Shown here in pieces: positions 1 through 8,499 of a stretch of DNA of 41,447 nt. The notes beneath the pieces were generated by a model that was given only the letters and a program-made list of their open reading frames with translations, made no database searches and had not been told where the DNA came from. Numbering within the stretch: the first letter of the stretch is position 1; every line of letters begins with the position of its first letter. Both the position numbers and the translations under genes were made by a program. Origin of the DNA: an uncultured Chthoniobacterales bacterium (GTDB lineage Bacteria; Verrucomicrobiota; Verrucomicrobiia; Chthoniobacterales; CALDSX01); the NCBI GenBank assembly GCA_937924445.1, contig CALDSX010000044.1, positions 1-41,447 on the forward strand, in the 5' to 3' direction.

Positions 1-106
1 TCAGGCGCGAGCGACACCACTCGGGATGTTCGTCCAGCAGCCCCCGGATCCAAGCGATGTCCACGCCGTTCAACTGGCGGCCTTGCATCACCAAGACGCT
101 TGTCAT
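1..106 (-). CDS. DUF4338 (DruA-like) family protein, N-terminal fragment cut by the window edge
   Basis: Starting at the ATG whose first base is 106, the minus strand encodes 35 residues before the window ends. The fragment contains GRQLNG, WIRGLLDEHPEW and CRSRL. This resembles the N-terminus of the DUF4338 family, whose members include the DruA protein of Druantia defence systems and many multicopy proteins of unknown role. Family knowledge predicts that a stretch like RELCxxWxWRxxNGxxKDMA follows, and the other copy at 41193 does show it. Codon 30 here is TGG (Trp, bases 19-17), the sense codon that is TGA in the right copy. The start was chosen because both copies share the ATG and the coding similarity begins there. 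Function is unknown; the family call rests on a short motif. Confidence 0.65.
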   Translation of the reverse strand, partial: MTSVLVMQGRQLNGVDIAWIRGLLDEHPEWCRSRL

Positions 107-126
107 GGCGAGCAAGATACGGCAGG

Positions 127-179
127 CCCCCCTGGTGAATCAGCAAAAAACGAACTTTTTTCTGTTGCGTTCGGGGGGG
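127..179 (-). repeat. Conserved hairpin in the element leader, left copy
   Basis: CGAAC (151-155) and GTTCG (169-173) form a 5-bp stem around an A/T-rich loop. Outside it a run of six C (127-132) and a run of seven G (173-179) could pair. The same arrangement occurs in the right copy. It lies between the element boundary and the ATG at 106, so it could be a terminal structure recognised by a recombinase or a leader that limits read-through expression. Both roles are inference. Confidence 0.45.
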
Positions 180-287
180 TAATCTATTCTTCAGTTACTG
201 ATGGTCCCATGGTGGGACTACCTGAGCAGTTACCAGATTGATTTCACTGCGACCATAAAGACAATAAATTCTGTGAACAGGAAAAAA

Positions 288-1340
288 ATGCGAAAAATTC
301 GTTTGGGCATTGTTGGAACCGGCGGTATGGCAAACATGCATGCTGAGGCTTTTTCAAACATCAAAAATTGCGAACTGGCTGCTGTCTGCGACATAGATTT
401 TGCTCGCGCGAAAGCCTTCGCTGCCAAATACCGGATACCGGCTGTCTTTTCGGATTTCTATCAGTTTCTCGCGAATACCGATCTAGACGCTGTTTCAAAT
501 GTTACGCCTGACAAATTCCACGCGCCGATCAGTATCGCTTGCCTCAAGGCCGGCAAGCATGTTCTCTGCGAGAAACCGTTGGCTACTCGCCATGCTGACG
601 CTCTTAAAATGACAGTTGCTGCCCAACAACACAAGCGAATCAACATGGTGAATTTTTCGTATCGCAATGCGGCGGTGATTCAACATGCAGCTGAGCTGGT
701 GAAAAAAGGGAGCCTGGGCCGCATATTACATGTCCAGGGCACCTACTATCAAGACTGGCTGGCGTGCGACGCCTGGGGTGATTGGAAAACATCCCCCTCG
801 TGGCTGTGGCGTCTTTCAACTAGCCACGGCAGCAAGGGAGTTCTTGGCGACGTGGGGGTGCACTTGCTCGATTTTGCCTCCTTTCCTGTTGGTTCGCTGC
901 ACTCCGTCAATTGTCGCCTCAAAACATTTCCCAAAGTGCCTCATGACCGCGTTGGTGACTTTGTACTCGACGCAAACGACTCCGCCATCATTACCGTCGA
1001 GTTTGAGGGCGGTGCCATAGGCGCTCTGATGACAACGCGTTGGGCAACGGGACAGCGCAATTCCATCGAACTACACCTCTATGGCGAGGAGGGGGCTCTT
1101 CATATTGATCTGGATCGTTCCCTCACCCAACTGCATCTTTACAAACTGCGAAGGCGCAAGCCAGGACGGTTGATCGCCGTCGAATGCAAACCGACGCCGA
1201 CCATTTACCAGCGTTTTATCCGAAGCATTCAGAAAGGTTCAAACGATCAACCTGATTTTAAAAGGGGCGCAGAAATACAAAAGGCACTTGATGCCTGTGA
1301 GAAGAGCCACAAGACCGGGCGCGCGGTGGCGCTGACTTGA
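288..1340 (+). CDS. Gfo/Idh/MocA family oxidoreductase
   Basis: A 350-residue NAD(P)-dependent oxidoreductase. Residues 1-120 form a Rossmann domain with the dinucleotide motif GIVGTGG at 7-13. The family motif EKPLA starts at 95; its Lys is a catalytic or binding residue in relatives. The rest is the alpha/beta C-terminal substrate domain (GDVGVHLLDFA and the following sheet region). Relatives oxidise or reduce sugars, inositol or sugar nucleotides; the substrate cannot be told here. I chose the ATG at 288 because the Rossmann strand begins right after it; the frame is open upstream to 201, but that part lies in the element leader. It is a single gene, convergent with the 5'-nucleotidase. 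The repeat element ends about 48 bases upstream, so transcription may start in or next to the element. Confidence 0.9.
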   Translation: MRKIRLGIVGTGGMANMHAEAFSNIKNCELAAVCDIDFARAKAFAAKYRIPAVFSDFYQFLANTDLDAVSNVTPDKFHAPISIACLKAGKHVLCEKPLATRHADALKMTVAAQQHKRINMVNFSYRNAAVIQHAAELVKKGSLGRILHVQGTYYQDWLACDAWGDWKTSPSWLWRLSTSHGSKGVLGDVGVHLLDFASFPVGSLHSVNCRLKTFPKVPHDRVGDFVLDANDSAIITVEFEGGAIGALMTTRWATGQRNSIELHLYGEEGALHIDLDRSLTQLHLYKLRRRKPGRLIAVECKPTPTIYQRFIRSIQKGSNDQPDFKRGAEIQKALDACEKSHKTGRAVALT

Positions 1341-1393
1341 TGGAGCCGTGCGGGGCTAAGATTCATCCTCAAAAAAAGCGCGTTAGGTCCTGT

Positions 1394-3040
1394 TCAACCC
1401 ATGCCGCGCTCCGAGAGATAGGTTATGAGCGCTTCACGAGTCTGCACCGGATGCAAAGTGGCATTCGTTGCCGGATCGGCCACCACCGCTGCGAGGCGGT
1501 TGAGCTTACGTCCTCCGGACTGCCCGTCGTAACTATTCAACGCAATCGTGTAGCGCCGCGCGGCAACAAGAGAACCGCCGCCTTTTGTCCGAATCGCAGT
1601 CGCAGAAAATGCCCCTTGCCTCACCTCGCTTGAGTGCGCAAAATCAAACTCAAAACCCATTAGATTTCTTTTGAGCCCCCCCTCGAATATCTCATTCATC
1701 ACCGCAAGAATTTCGACCGGCTGAAACTCGGCGGTGACGACGTAATTTTCGTAAGGGATAATCTTCCAGCAATCCCCAACTCTGAGGGGTCCTGCGGGAA
1801 TCGGATTTTTATAATCGAACAACCCGTGCAGAACACCATCAACTCTAACACCTCGCTTGGCCATGGCGCTGATGATCGCTTGCGCAATCAACTCCTCGAC
1901 TTCGGATGGTTTGCCAGGGGCGCTTTCAACAGAGACCGGAGCGTTGAGTTCGCAGACCAGCGCTTTAAGCGCAGACTCGGATTCTGCGAGATCATTTGCC
2001 GCCAAAGAAAGGACTCCCGCATCCAGCGCAACTGAATTGTCCATCGCAGCGAGGGAGCAACGGATCTCCAACAGCTTCCGACTTGCGCGATCAAAGACCA
2101 GATCCGCCCGGCCACAATGGATGCCGAAATAATTTGCTTGTGAATAGGGAATACCCGCTACTCGAAAACTTTCATGCTGTCTGTGTGTATGTCCTCCGAG
2201 AATCAGATCAACTTGCCCTGCCAGAGCGGACGCTAGTGTCTCCACGCGATTCGCGTGGTCGTCGCCCCGCTCGCGTACGCCCATGTGCACTGCAAGAACG
2301 ATTGCCTCAGCACCCTCACCGCGACATGCACGAGCGGCCGAAACTACCGGCTCAACCGGGTCTTGGACGGAGAACAGCCCGAGCATCTCGGGTCGCAGCC
2401 AGGAGGACATGCCAGGTGTCGTCGCACCCACAATCCCAATTTTAAATCCTGCACATTCACGAATCATCCACGGCGCAATATGGCGCATCACACCTGCGTC
2501 CGGTTTGGCAGCATACTCCAGCGGTGGCAACCCCTCAAAGGTGACATTTGCACAAAGCACTGGCATCGCACAGCGCTCGATGGCAGCGCAGAAAGGGGCG
2601 AATCCCCAGTCAAACTCGTGATTACCAACCACCCAACCATCGCATCCCAGAGCGTTGAGAAGGTCTATCATCACTCGACCGCGTGTTCGGAACCCAACAT
2701 CTGTTCCTTGATAGAGATCGCCGCAATCGACATAGAGACTGGCCGGATTGTCGTTGCGCCACTTGCGGAGTTGAGCTGCGCAACGTGCAAACCCGCCCAA
2801 ATCCGAAACCCCATCGTAATTTGTTCCTGGCAGGATGTGACCATGCAAGTCTGTGGTGTGCAAAATTGAGACCACCTGGTAATCGTCCGATGCAAAGAGA
2901 GTGGAGCGACCAAAAGCTGAAGATAGGCCCCCCGCTGCTGTGAGAACACGGAGAAACTCACGTCGTGAGAGCCCGCTATTTTGTCGTTCGGACTGGAGTA
3001 TGACGGGAGAGCGCGAAGGACCCGTGAAAAGCATAATCAT
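1394..3040 (-). CDS. Tat-exported 5'-nucleotidase / 2',3'-cyclic phosphodiesterase (UshA-like)
   Basis: A 548-residue two-domain metallophosphoesterase. The N-terminus has a twin-arginine signal (SRREFL, arginines at 26-27, then a hydrophobic stretch), predicting folded export to the periplasm. The calcineurin-like domain shows its metal ligands in order: HTTDLHGH (61-68), CGD (106-108), GNHEFD (139-144), VHMG (251-254) and GGHTH (282-286). Residues from about 340 on match the 5'-nucleotidase C-terminal domain that binds the nucleobase. Relatives dephosphorylate nucleotides for nucleoside and phosphate salvage. An AGGGA sequence about 10 bases before the ATG at 3040 supports this start. It lies downstream of the PLP enzyme on the same strand with 132 bases between, so it probably has its own promoter. 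Confidence 0.9.
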   Translation of the reverse strand: MIMLFTGPSRSPVILQSERQNSGLSRREFLRVLTAAGGLSSAFGRSTLFASDDYQVVSILHTTDLHGHILPGTNYDGVSDLGGFARCAAQLRKWRNDNPASLYVDCGDLYQGTDVGFRTRGRVMIDLLNALGCDGWVVGNHEFDWGFAPFCAAIERCAMPVLCANVTFEGLPPLEYAAKPDAGVMRHIAPWMIRECAGFKIGIVGATTPGMSSWLRPEMLGLFSVQDPVEPVVSAARACRGEGAEAIVLAVHMGVRERGDDHANRVETLASALAGQVDLILGGHTHRQHESFRVAGIPYSQANYFGIHCGRADLVFDRASRKLLEIRCSLAAMDNSVALDAGVLSLAANDLAESESALKALVCELNAPVSVESAPGKPSEVEELIAQAIISAMAKRGVRVDGVLHGLFDYKNPIPAGPLRVGDCWKIIPYENYVVTAEFQPVEILAVMNEIFEGGLKRNLMGFEFDFAHSSEVRQGAFSATAIRTKGGGSLVAARRYTIALNSYDGQSGGRKLNRLAAVVADPATNATLHPVQTREALITYLSERGMG

Positions 3041-3172
3041 ATTGAATTATTCCCTGTTAGATGGAGCAAGCTCAGTTTTGTGACAAACTTGTTACATCGT
3101 CGGGATTAACACTCTCAGTTCGGAATAGATTTTACGAAGTGAGCAGACTATATGCGAGCGGTGTGGGAGCAA

Positions 3173-4378
3173 TTAGTTCAAGGCGCGACGGACGGCCTCT
3201 ACCACCCGGGCAACCTCAGAAAAGGTGTTATAAAAATGTGGGCTAAAACGGAGGAAGGCCTTGCCGGAGCGATCTTTGCGGAGGGAACAGGCAATCCCCG
3301 ATGACGCGAGATCATTGAAGAGTTTTGATGCCAATGCCCCTTGCGCTTTATCGTGCCAGACAGTGGTGATGCCGCTGGCGTTTATTCCAGACTCGGGGCC
3401 GTGCGGGCGGAAGCCAAGCGGTTTTAGCCCTGCAAGAAGAGTGGCTTTCAGATCGAGAATCCGTGAGCTCACGTTGTTCAATCCGAACTCACTGATGAGT
3501 TCAATGGCGGTTGTCATGCCTAGAATGCCGGCAACGTTGAGGACTCCGGGCTCATAGCGTCGTCCTGAGTTGGGAAAAACGACCTCCTCCTGCGCGATAA
3601 ATTCCGGTGCCCGGGCATTCCATGCCCCGATGAGTGTTGGTCGAACGAGATCAAAAAGATCGCGACGAACAAACACAATCCCCACTGCCATGGGCCCGAG
3701 CAGCCATTTGTGGGCGTCGGCGCTAAGCATATCCACATAACGTACGGAGGTGGGAAAAGCCCCGAGCGTTTGAATGGCGTCAAGCGAGAATAGAATCCCT
3801 CTTTCACGCAAAGCAGCCCCGATTTCTTCCACGAGAATCCGATAGCCGGTCAGATAATGGCAGGAGGCCAGGGCCACCAGGCGCGTGCGCGGGCTGAGCG
3901 ATTCGACGACCAACTCGGGCGTGATAACTCCGGGCTCTTTCGGATGGAAAAAACGCACCTCAACACCACGACGACGTTGTTCGATCCAGGGATAAACGTT
4001 GGCAGGATAGTCATCGAAGTAGCAGAGCACTTCATCGCCGGGCCGCCAGGAGATGCCGTTGGCGAAAAGACTCAACCCTAGCGAGGTGGGGCCAAGTAAT
4101 GCAATCTCATCGGCATCCGCGTTGATAAACCGCGCAGCCACCTCTCTTGCCAGGTCAATTCGTGCCAACACATCGCCAAATTCCTGATGATCTCGACTGG
4201 CAGCATCGGTATACTCGCTGACCGCTCGAGCGACCCGCCGGGGAAGGGCTGTCACACCGGCGTGAGCGAAAAAAACCTTGCTCGCCGCCACGGGAAATTC
4301 TGCGAGACGAAAAGCTTCGTCATCGAGAATATCAGTGATCGGACGATCTGCGAAAGGGGTTCTTGCAAGGACGGTCAT
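3173..4378 (-). CDS. Class V aminotransferase-fold PLP enzyme (cysteine desulfurase-like)
   Basis: A 401-residue fold-type I PLP enzyme of the class V group. The PLP-binding Asp is in SLDAIQTLG (Asp200) and the Schiff-base Lys is Lys224 in ADAHKWLLGP. The length fits SufS/IscS-like and kynureninase/isopenicillin epimerase-like enzymes. I see no clear catalytic Cys loop, so NifS/SufS activity should not be assumed; a general aminotransferase, lyase or epimerase is as likely. The ATG at 4378 overlaps the TGA of the upstream membrane-protein gene as ATGA, so translation is probably coupled. It is the last gene of a three-gene operon that starts with a RelE-like protein. Confidence 0.85.
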   Translation of the reverse strand: MTVLARTPFADRPITDILDDEAFRLAEFPVAASKVFFAHAGVTALPRRVARAVSEYTDAASRDHQEFGDVLARIDLAREVAARFINADADEIALLGPTSLGLSLFANGISWRPGDEVLCYFDDYPANVYPWIEQRRRGVEVRFFHPKEPGVITPELVVESLSPRTRLVALASCHYLTGYRILVEEIGAALRERGILFSLDAIQTLGAFPTSVRYVDMLSADAHKWLLGPMAVGIVFVRRDLFDLVRPTLIGAWNARAPEFIAQEEVVFPNSGRRYEPGVLNVAGILGMTTAIELISEFGLNNVSSRILDLKATLLAGLKPLGFRPHGPESGINASGITTVWHDKAQGALASKLFNDLASSGIACSLRKDRSGKAFLRFSPHFYNTFSEVARVVEAVRRALN

Positions 4379-4662
4379 TTGTGATCTTCGGCTGTTTTGC
4401 TCTGAGCTTGGGAGGTCGTAGCTTCGCCGGAAAAAAGTTTAGTCGAGACCACAAACCGCGTCTCAACAACCCTTTCACCAGTCTCTGGGTCAATATAGCG
4501 ATACTCACGAGTCCCAAAATTTGGCACCTCTGGCGGCGGCAGGTAGGGTAAGGATTGCTTTGGAATGATCTCTGTGGTTGGGCGCAAAACAATCAGTGAG
4601 ATCACGAGCATGTGCACAACAAAAACAATTAACACAGTGAGCAGAAGAGAACGACGGTTCAT
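4375..4662 (-). CDS. Small single-span membrane protein, function unknown
   Basis: A 95-residue protein with a short basic N-terminus (MNRR) and one hydrophobic segment at about 6-27. A Pro-rich stretch follows (LPYLPPPEVPNFG, about 39-51), then a polar C-terminal region with YIDPETGERV. The layout suggests an inner-membrane anchor with a periplasmic tail, or a type II anchored protein. No family is recognised. Its ATG overlaps the stop of the RelE-like gene upstream and its TGA overlaps the start of the PLP enzyme, both as ATGA. These tight overlaps are the best evidence that it is a real gene. Confidence 0.7.
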   Translation of the reverse strand: MNRRSLLLTVLIVFVVHMLVISLIVLRPTTEIIPKQSLPYLPPPEVPNFGTREYRYIDPETGERVVETRFVVSTKLFSGEATTSQAQSKTAEDHK

Positions 4663-5021
4663 TTGTGTCCACTTCTTTCGCCCTCCTCAACGAGCTGCCA
4701 GATAAGACGTCCAGATTCGGCTGCGTCTTCATCCATGGCTGGCAGACCAGTGCGGAAAAGAAAATCCCCCAGACTGTTGCGATGAAGTACGCGGTGAACA
4801 AGGACACCCTCAGCAGTCCGCTCAAGATAGATGCGGTGGTCTTTTGCCCGCACACGAATAAGCTGACGTCCTTCCCGTTCAAACACCTTCAAGTGATCAT
4901 CTTTTCCTGTTTCAGGTTTTTCTGGAAGCTCTTCAAGTGCCGCGAGCAGTTCCATTTGAAGTATCCGCGGCAGAGCTCCCATTTCAGCGGCACTGATTTT
5001 GTTGAAGATGATCTGATACAT
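4659..5021 (-). CDS. RelE/ParE-superfamily-like protein without a visible antitoxin
   Basis: A 120-residue protein whose first 90 residues follow the RelE/ParE pattern: a helical hairpin (ALPRILQMELLAALEELPEKP), then strands with IRVRAKDHRIYLER and VHRVLHRN. Family members are mRNA interferases or gyrase inhibitors, but many homologues are not proven toxins. A C-terminal tail of about 30 residues (acidic, from MDEDAAESGR) extends beyond the usual length. No antitoxin-like gene lies next to it: upstream is a 161-base divergent region before algH, and downstream are a membrane protein and a PLP enzyme. It is therefore either an orphan toxin, an antitoxin-less domesticated protein or a different function on the same fold. 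Confidence 0.65.
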   Translation of the reverse strand: MYQIIFNKISAAEMGALPRILQMELLAALEELPEKPETGKDDHLKVFEREGRQLIRVRAKDHRIYLERTAEGVLVHRVLHRNSLGDFLFRTGLPAMDEDAAESGRLIWQLVEEGERSGHK

Positions 5022-5097
5022 GACCCTAGACCAACTTAATCATGACCGCGTTCGCCTCAAACTTTTTGTCGCCTGACGGGTAAAATTTAGTTACTGC

Positions 5098-5125
5098 TTG
5101 ACGACTTTGTTGTTTTCTTAATATT
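5098..5125 (+). promoter_or_regulatory. Possible sigma-70 promoter for algH
   Basis: TTGACG at 5098-5103 is followed after 15-16 bases by TAATATT at 5119-5125, about 58 bases before the algH start codon. The -35 box is good; the -10 box and spacing are below consensus. It lies in the divergent region between the RelE-like gene and algH. Confidence 0.35.
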
Positions 5126-5182
5126 GGAAAATGTGAATTTTTCAGAGATACATTTCGTATCACAAGATTACCGGGAGGAGAA

Positions 5183-5755
5183 ATGGACAGGATAAGCCAA
5201 CCTTCTTTGACTGGGAAATTGCTAATTTCTCATCCTGCGCTTAGGGATCCGAATTTTTTTCGAACAGTTGTTTATCTTGTGGCTCATTCGCCTAGTGAGG
5301 GTGCGATGGGGTTTGTACTTAATCGCCCTGCGGGCAAGAGGGTGGGTGATTTTCTTCGCAGCGCGGAAGCGGCTTTTTTGACCGACATGCAGGTGCGCTG
5401 GGGCGGGCCGGTTGGAATAAATCAGCTTTCCTTCGTGGTGCTTGAGCCCTCTGAGGAAGAAGAAGAGGATGGCAGCAAGGTGCCGCAGGTTACCTGCAAG
5501 CCGGGCATGTCGATTGAGGATCTCAACGAGGTGATGTCTAAAAAAGATCTTTCTGTTTACGCATTCCTCGGGTATTCCGGCTGGGGTGCTGGCCAAATTG
5601 AAGCAGAGATCCAAAGCCGCTCTTGGATTGTCAAAAAAGCCGAGCAGCCGCTATTTAAAGGCGGCCTCGATGAACTCTGGAAAAACGTCATGTGCACGCT
5701 AGGGCCCGTTTTTCGCATCGAAGCTCTTGCGCCGGAAAATCCATGGGTCAACTGA
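5183..5755 (+). CDS. YqgE/AlgH family protein (DUF179)
   Basis: A 190-residue cytoplasmic protein of the AlgH/YqgE family. Diagnostic segments are LTGKLLISHPALRDPNFFRTV near the N-terminus, GAMGFVLNRP, WGGPV, and GYSGWGAGQIEAEI, followed by a conserved ending of about 45 residues with WIV and LW. The family was linked to alginate regulation in Pseudomonas, but its biochemical role is unclear. An unusually strong ribosome site (GGGAGGAG at 5173-5180) precedes the ATG. The gene stands alone between a divergent operon and the convergent purK. An acidic insert of about ten residues (EEEEEDGSK) sits in the middle. Confidence 0.93.
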   Translation: MDRISQPSLTGKLLISHPALRDPNFFRTVVYLVAHSPSEGAMGFVLNRPAGKRVGDFLRSAEAAFLTDMQVRWGGPVGINQLSFVVLEPSEEEEEDGSKVPQVTCKPGMSIEDLNEVMSKKDLSVYAFLGYSGWGAGQIEAEIQSRSWIVKKAEQPLFKGGLDELWKNVMCTLGPVFRIEALAPENPWVN

Positions 5756-5776
5756 CTCCGGTATAAGGTTTCGAAA

Positions 5777-5800
5777 AGACTGCCGCCGCGTTGACAGTCT
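5777..5800. terminator. Weak hairpin between convergent algH and purK
   Basis: AGACTG (5777-5782) and CAGTCT (5795-5800) form a 6-bp stem with a 12-base loop in the 47 bases between the two convergent stop codons. There is no clear T tract on either side, so a terminator role is only suggested by position. Confidence 0.25.
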
Positions 5801-5802
5801 GA

Positions 5803-6930
5803 TCACGCTCTTAACAGCGACTGGCGAGCGGCTAACACCCGGGAGCACGCTTCCTCCGCATTGACACCTAGAGCCGTTAAGTGACCCATTTTACGTCCCG
5901 GTTTGGACGTCGTCTTTCCGTAGAGATGGAGTTTTACTTCCGGAAAAGCCAGCGCCGCAGCCCAGTTTGGTTCGCCATTTGACCAGAGATCCCCGAGTAG
6001 ATTTACCATCGCAGCAGGCCGAATCATCTCCGCTGAACCAAGCGGCAATCCGCACACCGCCCGGACAAACTGTTCAAATTGATTTGTGATACACGATTCA
6101 ATTGTGTGATGCCCCGAATTGTGAGGGCGCGGTGCGAGTTCGTTGACCAACAAGGAGTCGTCGGGCATCAGAAACATCTCAACGGCCAAAAGACCAACCA
6201 CCCCCAGCCGTTCTGCAATGGCCTTCGCAAGGTCGAGCGCTTGGGCTGCCACTTTTGGTTCAAGAGAGGCCGGAGCAATTGTCACGTCAAGAATATGGTG
6301 CCTATGCCGGTTTTCCACCGGGCAGAAAACCGCCATTTTCCCATCACGACCACGTGAACAGATAACGGAAATTTCTTTCTCAAACGGCACCCAAACCTCA
6401 AGAACTCCCCGCGGTGCATTCAGTAAATCCCATGCGTGGACGACTGCTTGTGGGCTTTCAATCAGAGATTGCCCCTTCCCGTCGTATCCAAAATCGGCGG
6501 TTTTGAGTACCACAGGACAACCAAGTTCCTCCGCCGCACTGATCGCCTCTTGCGCGGAACTTACCTCACGATACCGTGCACACGGAAAACCGAACGACGA
6601 AAGAAAAGCTTTTTCGCGCACTCTGTTCTGGCAGATTTCAATTACCGTCGGGTGAGGGTAGAGCGGTGCATGACGGGCTGCCATTCTGAGAGCGTCTGCG
6701 GAGATATTTTCAAACTCATAGCTCAAAACATCGCACCTGCTGGCGAATTTAGCCATGGCCTCGGTGTCATCAAATGCCCCCGTTGAAGTTGCCTGTGCAA
6801 TCATTCCTGCTGGAGAATGCGGATCCGGATCGTAAATTGAAACCTGAAACCCCAATCGTTGTGCCGCTTGGGCGGTCATACGTCCGAGCTGACCTCCGCC
6901 TACGATACCGAACACTGAGCCGGAATTCAT
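5803..6930 (-). CDS. purK: N5-carboxyaminoimidazole ribonucleotide synthase (PurK)
   Basis: A 375-residue ATP-grasp enzyme that carboxylates aminoimidazole ribonucleotide with bicarbonate and ATP in purine synthesis. The N-terminus carries [11 protein letters not shown]; the ATP-grasp core shows [14 protein letters not shown], and the metal-binding end is [26 protein letters not shown]. It runs to the expected length. The ATG at 6930 was chosen over longer frames because it starts right before the Rossmann motif, has AAAGGAG upstream, and overlaps the purE stop as ATGA. It works with PurE next door: PurK makes N5-CAIR and PurE rearranges it to CAIR. Confidence 0.96.
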   Translation of the reverse strand: MNSGSVFGIVGGGQLGRMTAQAAQRLGFQVSIYDPDPHSPAGMIAQATSTGAFDDTEAMAKFASRCDVLSYEFENISADALRMAARHAPLYPHPTVIEICQNRVREKAFLSSFGFPCARYREVSSAQEAISAAEELGCPVVLKTADFGYDGKGQSLIESPQAVVHAWDLLNAPRGVLEVWVPFEKEISVICSRGRDGKMAVFCPVENRHRHHILDVTIAPASLEPKVAAQALDLAKAIAERLGVVGLLAVEMFLMPDDSLLVNELAPRPHNSGHHTIESCITNQFEQFVRAVCGLPLGSAEMIRPAAMVNLLGDLWSNGEPNWAAALAFPEVKLHLYGKTTSKPGRKMGHLTALGVNAEEACSRVLAARQSLLRA

Positions 6931-7433
6931 TCGGGACCTCTCCTTTGTGGTGCTGCGAAAACATTTTGCTTGTCGGGCGACAGATCGAGAATTTGCAATG
7001 CGAATCTGGCGGCAGCAACAGCGCCCTGCTCGCCGATAGGGAATGTGCAAACCGGCACTCCGAACGGCATCTGCAGAATGGAAAGCAGTGAATCTAGGCC
7101 TTTCATCGTTCGGGAACGCACAGGTACACCGAGGACAGGTAGTTCGGTCAAGGCAGCTGTCATGCCGGGCAAATGGGCGGCCCCACCGGCACCTGCAATG
7201 ATGCAGCGCAGACCACGCTTAGCTGCAGTTTTGGCATACTTAAACATAAGGTCGGGAGTCCGATGAGCGCTGATGACACGGCATTCGAAAGGCACCCTCG
7301 CTTTGGAGAGAACCTCCGCCGCATGAGCCATCGTTGGCCAATCGGAACTGCTGCCCATGATGATCCCGACCAAAGGAGTCGCTTCCGATGGAGAGGGGAG
7401 TGTTTTTCGTAGCCGTTGTTGAATCAAGCTCAT
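6927..7433 (-). CDS. purE: 5-(carboxyamino)imidazole ribonucleotide mutase (PurE, class I)
   Basis: A 168-residue enzyme that converts N5-CAIR to CAIR. It shows the class I motifs [10 protein letters not shown] (26-35), SAHRTP with the catalytic His57, and [10 protein letters not shown]. It forms an operon with purK downstream (ATGA overlap); class I PurE with PurK is the bacterial arrangement. About 20 residues before [10 protein letters not shown] are poorly conserved, so a slightly later start is possible. Upstream is moxR on the same strand after 76 bases. Confidence 0.96.
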   Translation of the reverse strand: MSLIQQRLRKTLPSPSEATPLVGIIMGSSSDWPTMAHAAEVLSKARVPFECRVISAHRTPDLMFKYAKTAAKRGLRCIIAGAGGAAHLPGMTAALTELPVLGVPVRSRTMKGLDSLLSILQMPFGVPVCTFPIGEQGAVAAARFALQILDLSPDKQNVFAAPQRRGPE

Positions 7434-7509
7434 GTCCGCCTGTTAACATTCCTTTGTGCTCTCTTTCAAGGCGGAATCGTAGGAAAGTTGAGAGGCTGAA
7501 AAGAAGCCC

Positions 7510-8487
7510 TCAGGCCTCCATTCGATCCGCAGCGGAGATCGCCTCACGCACGATTTTGTCTGGTGTTATTCCATCGGCCTCACCTTCGTAACCAATGACG
7601 ATCCGATGTCGGAGAGCAGCGGGCGCGACGCGTGCGATATCCTCTCGGGCCACATGGAGCCGCGAGTCGAGAAGAGCGATTGTCTTGGCGGCTAGAATCA
7701 TTGCCTGTAACCCGCGAGGGCTAGCGCCGTAACGAACGGTCGAGCGCGTCAATGCCGGTGCACAAGGTTGTCCGGGATGCGTTGCAAGGACAATTGCGAC
7801 AGCGTAATCCTGGACGGCACGTGCGACCTGCACAGAGCGGATGAGGTGACGCGCGGCGAGCACATCTTGGCCGGGAGCAACGCGCGAGACCGTGAGAGTC
7901 TCCGCGCCGGTGGTTCGATCGAGAATGGCATGGAGTTCATCTGCGGAGGGATACCCTACAGAGATTTTGAAAAAGAACCGGTCGAGCTGCGCTTCGGGCA
8001 GAGGATAGGTGCCCTCCATTTCTAAAGGATTTTGCGTTGCCATGACGAGAAATGGCTCACGCAAGGGATGATGCTGGCGCCCAACCGTCACCTGGCGTTC
8101 CTGCATGGCTTCAAGCAGCGCGGATTGAGTTTTTGGGGTGGCGCGGTTGATTTCATCTGCCAACAGAATATTAGTGAAGACGGGGCCGGGTTGAAATTCA
8201 AAGCGCTTAGACCCGTCGCTACCGGAGACGATGAGGCTGGTGCCGGTAATGTCGGCAGGCATGAGGTCAGGGGTGAACTGGATGCGGGCAAAATCTAGAT
8301 CAAGCACCTGGGCTAGTGTGCGGACGAGGATCGTTTTGCCCAAGCCGGGCACGCCCTCCAGCAGCACATGGCCTCCTGCAAAGAGCGCTACGAGGAGATC
8401 TTCGATCACAGCATGTTGGCCGGCGACAACACGCCCAATTTCGGAGCGCATCCGCTTATGAAGAGCGCAAAGATCCTCGGCCGTCAT
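7510..8487 (-). CDS. MoxR-family AAA+ ATPase
   Basis: A 325-residue MoxR-type AAA+ protein. It has Walker A GVPGLGKT (45-52), Walker B with DEINR (111-115), the segment QNPLEMEGTYPLPEAQLDRF typical of the family, and a C-terminal lid domain. MoxR ATPases act as chaperones for maturation of other proteins and usually sit next to DUF58 and von Willebrand-domain genes. None is present here, which makes this an isolated copy. It starts only 12 bases after the RHH antitoxin stop at 8500-8502, so it may be co-transcribed with the toxin-antitoxin pair. Confidence 0.92.
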   Translation of the reverse strand: MTAEDLCALHKRMRSEIGRVVAGQHAVIEDLLVALFAGGHVLLEGVPGLGKTILVRTLAQVLDLDFARIQFTPDLMPADITGTSLIVSGSDGSKRFEFQPGPVFTNILLADEINRATPKTQSALLEAMQERQVTVGRQHHPLREPFLVMATQNPLEMEGTYPLPEAQLDRFFFKISVGYPSADELHAILDRTTGAETLTVSRVAPGQDVLAARHLIRSVQVARAVQDYAVAIVLATHPGQPCAPALTRSTVRYGASPRGLQAMILAAKTIALLDSRLHVAREDIARVAPAALRHRIVIGYEGEADGITPDKIVREAISAADRMEA

Positions 8488-8499
8488 ACCCGCTATTTC

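Larger units (their letters stand above)
1..240 (-). mobile_element. Left copy of an inverted, DUF4338-containing repeat (5' end only)
   Basis: Read on the minus strand, this stretch matches the right edge of the window (41059-41447 on plus) at roughly nine bases in ten, with a few substitutions and one-base indels. The match runs from about position 240 through a leader into the first codons of a gene that leaves the window at base 1. Similarity fades at about 235-240, which I take as the element's 5' boundary. The leader holds a conserved hairpin (CGAAC/GTTCG) between a C run and a G run. The element ends about 48 bases before the start codon of the oxidoreductase at 288, so it has replaced or become that gene's upstream region. 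Whether the element is a transposon or another repeated cassette cannot be decided from its 5' end alone. Confidence 0.75.

Noticed and set aside
1996-2869. Plus-strand ORFs of 149 and 204 residues
   Set aside because: They are antisense to the 5'-nucleotidase, whose motifs are complete; they have no family signature.
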